Source: Methylobacterium sp. Leaf108 (lineage in GTDB: Bacteria > Pseudomonadota > Alphaproteobacteria > Rhizobiales > Beijerinckiaceae). Taken from it: a DNA stretch of 64,000 bases. Location of the stretch: the NCBI RefSeq assembly GCF_001423265.1, contig NZ_LMND01000035.1, positions 126,639 through 190,638 of the forward strand, given 5' to 3'. Position 1 is the first letter of the stretch; every line of letters begins with the position of its first letter. The position numbers and the translations under genes were made by a program. Shown in pieces: positions 61,272-64,000 of this stretch. The notes under the pieces are model-generated. The model searched no databases. It saw only the letters and a list, made by a program, of their open reading frames with translations, and was not told where the DNA came from.

Positions 61272-61646
61272 ATGGTCAAGATACTGCTCGTCGAGGACCA
61301 TGAAGAGATCTGGGACTTCCTGTCCCGGCGGCTGAAGCGGCGCGGCTACGACGTCATGCTCGCCCACGACGGCGAGGCCGGCATCCAGCAGGCCCGCTCC
61401 GGCCGCCCCGACGTCATCCTGCTCGACATGAACCTGCCGATCCTCGACGGCTGGTCGGCGGCCCGCGCGCTGAAGTCGGGCGCCGACACGCAGCGCATCC
61501 CGATCATCGCGCTCACCGCCCACGCCATGTCGGGGGATCGCGACAAGGCGATCCAGGCCGGCTGCAACGACTACCACCCCAAGCCCGTGGATTTTTCCAA
61601 GCTGCTGACCCAGATCAACGCCGCGGTCGCCGCACCGGCCGACTGA
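61272..61646 (+). CDS. Single-domain response regulator (DivK/CheY-like)
   Basis: This 124-residue receiver domain has the acidic pocket LLVEDHEE, the phospho-acceptor Asp in ILLDMNLPILDGW, Thr/Ala in LTAHAMSG and the conserved Lys in HPKPVDFSKLL. No output domain follows, so it works by protein-protein contact, as DivK does in the alphaproteobacterial cell cycle. Assignment as DivK itself is not certain: many single-domain regulators share this form. The ATG at 61272 gives the standard N-terminus. Confidence 0.88.
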   Translation: MVKILLVEDHEEIWDFLSRRLKRRGYDVMLAHDGEAGIQQARSGRPDVILLDMNLPILDGWSAARALKSGADTQRIPIIALTAHAMSGDRDKAIQAGCNDYHPKPVDFSKLLTQINAAVAAPAD

Positions 61647-61721
61647 TCGCACCGCAGCTTTCCCCGGCGTCCCGTCCGACGACGAGACGCCCGTCGCTCC
61701 CCAGGACGAGACGTCATCTTC

Positions 61722-63644
61722 ATGAGCGACGACCCGATCACCGCCCGCCTCCTGCGGCAGGCGATGCCGATCTTCACGGCGCTGGCCTCGTGCCTCCTCG
61801 TGATGACCATCGCCGCGGCCCTGTCGCTGGGCCGCGAGATCTTCGTGCCGGTGATCCTGGCGATCCTGCTCAGCTTCGTCCTGGTGCCGGCGGTGCGGCT
61901 GCTGCGCCGCCTGCGCACGCCGCGGGTGGCGGCCGTGCTGGCGGTCGTCCTCGTCGCCTTCGGCTCGCTGCTCGGGGTGACCCTGCTCATCGTCAACGAG
62001 GCCGCCAACCTCGCCTCCGAGCTGCCGCGCTACCAGATCACCATGCGCGAGAAGATCGCCGCCCTGAAGGAGGCGACCGCGGGCAGCGGCACGCTCTCGC
62101 GCATGCTCGACATGGTGCAGGAGATCGGCACCGAACTGCAGCCCGAGCTGAAGGAGCAGCCCGTGACCGGGGAGGCGGGCACCCTCGAGCGGCCGCTCCA
62201 CGTCCAGATCGCGGCGGAGAAGGGCGGGTTGCTCGGCACCCTGCGCACCGTGGCCGAGCCGATCCTTCACCCGCTGGCGACCACGGGCCTGATCCTGATC
62301 TTCACCATCTTCATCCTCCTGCAGCGGGAGGACCTGCGCAACCGCGCGATCCGGCTGGCCGGCTCGAACGACCTGCGCCGCACCACCGCGGCCATCGACG
62401 ACGCGGTCGGCCGCCTCAGCCGGTTCTTCCTCGCCCAGCTCGTGCTCAACGTCGCCTTCGGCATCGTCATCGGAGTCGGTCTGTGGCTGATCGGCGTGCC
62501 CAACCCGATCCTGTTCGGGTCGCTGGCGGCGATCCTGCGGTTCGTGCCCTACGTCGGCGCGGTGATCAGCGCGGTCCTGCCCCTGGTGGTGGCCGCCGCC
62601 GTCGATCCCGGCTGGACCATGGTGGTGGCGGTCGCCGTCTTGTTCGTGGTTGTGGAGCCGATCGCCGGCCACGTGATCGAGCCGCTGCTCTACGGCCATT
62701 CCACCGGGCTCTCGCCCATCGCGGTGATCCTGGCGGCGACGATCTGGGCCTTCCTGTGGGGGCCGATCGGCCTCGTGCTCGCCACCCCGATCACGGTCTG
62801 CCTCGTGGTACTGGGGCGGCATATCGACGGGTTCTGGTTCCTCGACGTGATCCTGGGCGACCAGCCGGCGCTGTCGCCGCCTGAGATCTTCTACCAGCGC
62901 ATGCTGGCCGGCGACCCGGCCGAGGCGATCGACCAGGGGCGGATGTTCCTCAAGGCGCGGGCGCTCGTCACCTACTACGACGAGGTGGCGCTCGCCGGCC
63001 TGCGGCTGGCGCAGGAGGACCTGGCGCGCGGGACCCTCGACTGGGAGCGCCAGGACGAGGTCGGCGCGGCCATGCGCACGGTGGTCGGGCAACTGGGCGG
63101 GTTGCTCAATCTTCGCGCCAAGCCGCGCGATCCCCGCCGGCTCAAGGACAGGCTCGGCAACCGCGAGGCCGCCGCGGCCGTAGCGGCGGTGGGGGCCGAC
63201 CGCGCCGCGGCCACCGTCGTCCTCGGCTCGGACGATCTCCTGCCGGCCTGGCGCGGCCCGGCCCCGGTGCTGTGCATCTCCAGCCGCGGCCCCTTCGACG
63301 AGGCGGCGACCCTGATGCTGAGCCAGATCCTCGGCCAGCACGGCCTGGCCTCGCAGGTCGTCTCGCTCGCCGCCCTGCGCAAGGGCGAACGGCCGCCGGT
63401 GAGCGAGGGCATCGCGCTCGTCTGCTTCTCCTACCTCGAGCCGATCAGCCTCTCGCAGATCCGCCTCGACGTGCGCCAGGCCCGCATCGCGCTTCCCGGC
63501 GTGAAGGTGCTGGTGGGGTTCTGGCGCGAGCGCGACCCCTCCTCGATCGAGCGCCTGCGCCGGACGATCTCGGCCGACGTGCTCGTCACCACCCTGAACG
63601 GGGCGCTGGACGCGGCGCTGGGGTTTTCGCGCAAGGTCTCGTGA
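61722..63644 (+). CDS. AI-2E family transporter with long C-terminal domain
   Basis: This 640-residue membrane protein has its N-terminal half (residues about 15-380) in the TqsA/PerM pattern: several membrane helices, including a paired set near 190-340 with SLAAILRFVPYVGAVISAVLPL and GHVIEPLLYG. Members export small molecules such as quorum signals or act in cell division; substrate unknown. The last about 250 residues are a soluble extension without recognised motifs (SLRLAQEDLARGTLDWER... APVLCISSRGPFDEAAT), far longer than the usual ~350-residue family members. A strong hairpin starts 17 bases after the stop. Confidence 0.85.
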   Translation: MSDDPITARLLRQAMPIFTALASCLLVMTIAAALSLGREIFVPVILAILLSFVLVPAVRLLRRLRTPRVAAVLAVVLVAFGSLLGVTLLIVNEAANLASELPRYQITMREKIAALKEATAGSGTLSRMLDMVQEIGTELQPELKEQPVTGEAGTLERPLHVQIAAEKGGLLGTLRTVAEPILHPLATTGLILIFTIFILLQREDLRNRAIRLAGSNDLRRTTAAIDDAVGRLSRFFLAQLVLNVAFGIVIGVGLWLIGVPNPILFGSLAAILRFVPYVGAVISAVLPLVVAAAVDPGWTMVVAVAVLFVVVEPIAGHVIEPLLYGHSTGLSPIAVILAATIWAFLWGPIGLVLATPITVCLVVLGRHIDGFWFLDVILGDQPALSPPEIFYQRMLAGDPAEAIDQGRMFLKARALVTYYDEVALAGLRLAQEDLARGTLDWERQDEVGAAMRTVVGQLGGLLNLRAKPRDPRRLKDRLGNREAAAAVAAVGADRAAATVVLGSDDLLPAWRGPAPVLCISSRGPFDEAATLMLSQILGQHGLASQVVSLAALRKGERPPVSEGIALVCFSYLEPISLSQIRLDVRQARIALPGVKVLVGFWRERDPSSIERLRRTISADVLVTTLNGALDAALGFSRKVS

Positions 63645-63661
63645 GGGAGGCATCCGCCTCG

Positions 63662-63698
63662 ACGCGCGTCCCTCGCCCTTGCGGGGAGGGACGCGCGT
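63662..63698. terminator. Perfect 12-bp palindrome downstream of the AI-2E gene (REP-like)
   Basis: Arms ACGCGCGTCCCT (63662-63673) and its complement (63687-63698) surround a GC-rich centre, 17 bases after the stop. It is both a likely transcription terminator and a member of the TTGCGGGGAGG palindrome family found elsewhere in the window. Confidence 0.6.
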
Positions 63699-63759
63699 GT
63701 GGGGGTGATCCCGCCGGCCTCGACGGGCTGAGGGTCAACACCGCCACACCCACCTCCGG

Positions 63760-63782
63760 CTCCTCCCCGCAAGGGGGAGGAG
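63760..63782. repeat. REP-like palindrome, inverted orientation
   Basis: CTCCTCCCC-GCAA-GGGGGAGGAG type hairpin, the same core as the palindromes at 53669 and 63662 but inverted. Lies in the short gap before the partial regulator gene. Confidence 0.7.
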
Positions 63783-63825
63783 AGAGGCGTTCGGTCGCCG
63801 ATGCGAACCTATCGAAGGGTGTCTC

Positions 63826-64000
63826 TCACACGCCCGCCCCCACCAGCGTCCGCAGCGAATCCGACAGGTCGTTGAGGCTCAGGCCGCCCTTCTGCAGCAC
63901 GCGGTCGGCCTGGCCGGCCAGGCGCCGGCGGTCGTCGGCGGTGATGTCCTTGGCGGTGAGCACCACCACGGGGATGTCGCGCCACTCCGGGTGGGCGCGC
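63826..64000 (-). CDS. Receiver-domain protein, C-terminal part (cut by window edge)
   Basis: The last about 58 residues of a minus-strand protein whose start lies beyond the window. The sequence HPEWRDIPVVVLTAKDITADDRRRL and VLQKGGLSL is the beta4-alpha4-beta5 part of a receiver domain (LTA with the conserved Thr, KG with the conserved Lys), close to the C-terminus. It is therefore a hybrid kinase or response regulator ending in a receiver domain. The acceptor Asp is outside the window. Confidence 0.75.
   Translation of the reverse strand, partial: RAHPEWRDIPVVVLTAKDITADDRRRLAGQADRVLQKGGLSLNDLSDSLRTLVGAGV

Overview
The window is high-GC DNA, dense in genes. It looks like the chromosome of an alphaproteobacterium of the order Hyphomicrobiales (Rhizobiales), most likely Methylobacterium or a close relative. 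The reasons are the gene order glmU-glmS / DUF502 / recG-sdhE-mfd, a DUF4170 protein, a DivK-like regulator, a Crp/Fnr regulator with the helix-turn-helix typical of this group, and cytoplasmic and NIT-domain chemoreceptors. This assignment is inference from gene content; no rRNA is present.

Layout. 1-3.6 kb: the end of a sulfite-oxidase-type molybdoenzyme gene faces a tightly overlapping five-gene operon on the minus strand (exported repeat protein, ECF sigma factor, anti-sigma factor, LysR regulator, DUF202 membrane protein). 3.6-15.3 kb: an accessory region, partly of visibly lower GC, ending at tRNA-Ser(UGA). It holds a PD-(D/E)XK nuclease-like gene, a gene of unknown family, a PHP-domain/SMC-like ATPase gene of the TrlF/Ppl type, four consecutive minus-strand genes (three encoding Cys-containing exported proteins, one an unrecognised protein without a signal peptide), and a module made of an RNase J-like metallo-beta-lactamase protein, a second PD-(D/E)XK-like protein and a divergent XRE regulator. 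I see no integrase or transposase. 15.3-64 kb: the conserved backbone.

Backbone genes fall into recognisable pathways. opgH/opgG-type genes make periplasmic glucans. glmU and glmS supply UDP-GlcNAc, and a class A penicillin-binding protein uses the resulting wall precursors. recG, mfd, xseA, uvrA and gyrB cover recombination, transcription-coupled repair, excision repair and DNA topology. prs supplies PRPP, sdhE flavinylates succinate dehydrogenase, and ubiB acts in ubiquinone synthesis. Signalling genes include a hybrid histidine kinase with REC and Hpt domains, two adjacent chemoreceptors, a Crp/Fnr regulator, a single-domain response regulator and the end of another receiver-domain protein at the right edge.

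Three patterns stand out beyond ordinary genes. First, the nuclease / RNase J-like / XRE module beside tRNA-Ser is the best candidate for an undescribed defence-type system. Second, the second nuclease gene and the PHP-ATPase gene are bracketed by two near-identical 28-bp direct repeats. Third, many 15-20 bp tandem repeats sit at gene ends and in intergenic gaps of the backbone, some encoding lysine-rich tails (both ends of UvrA).
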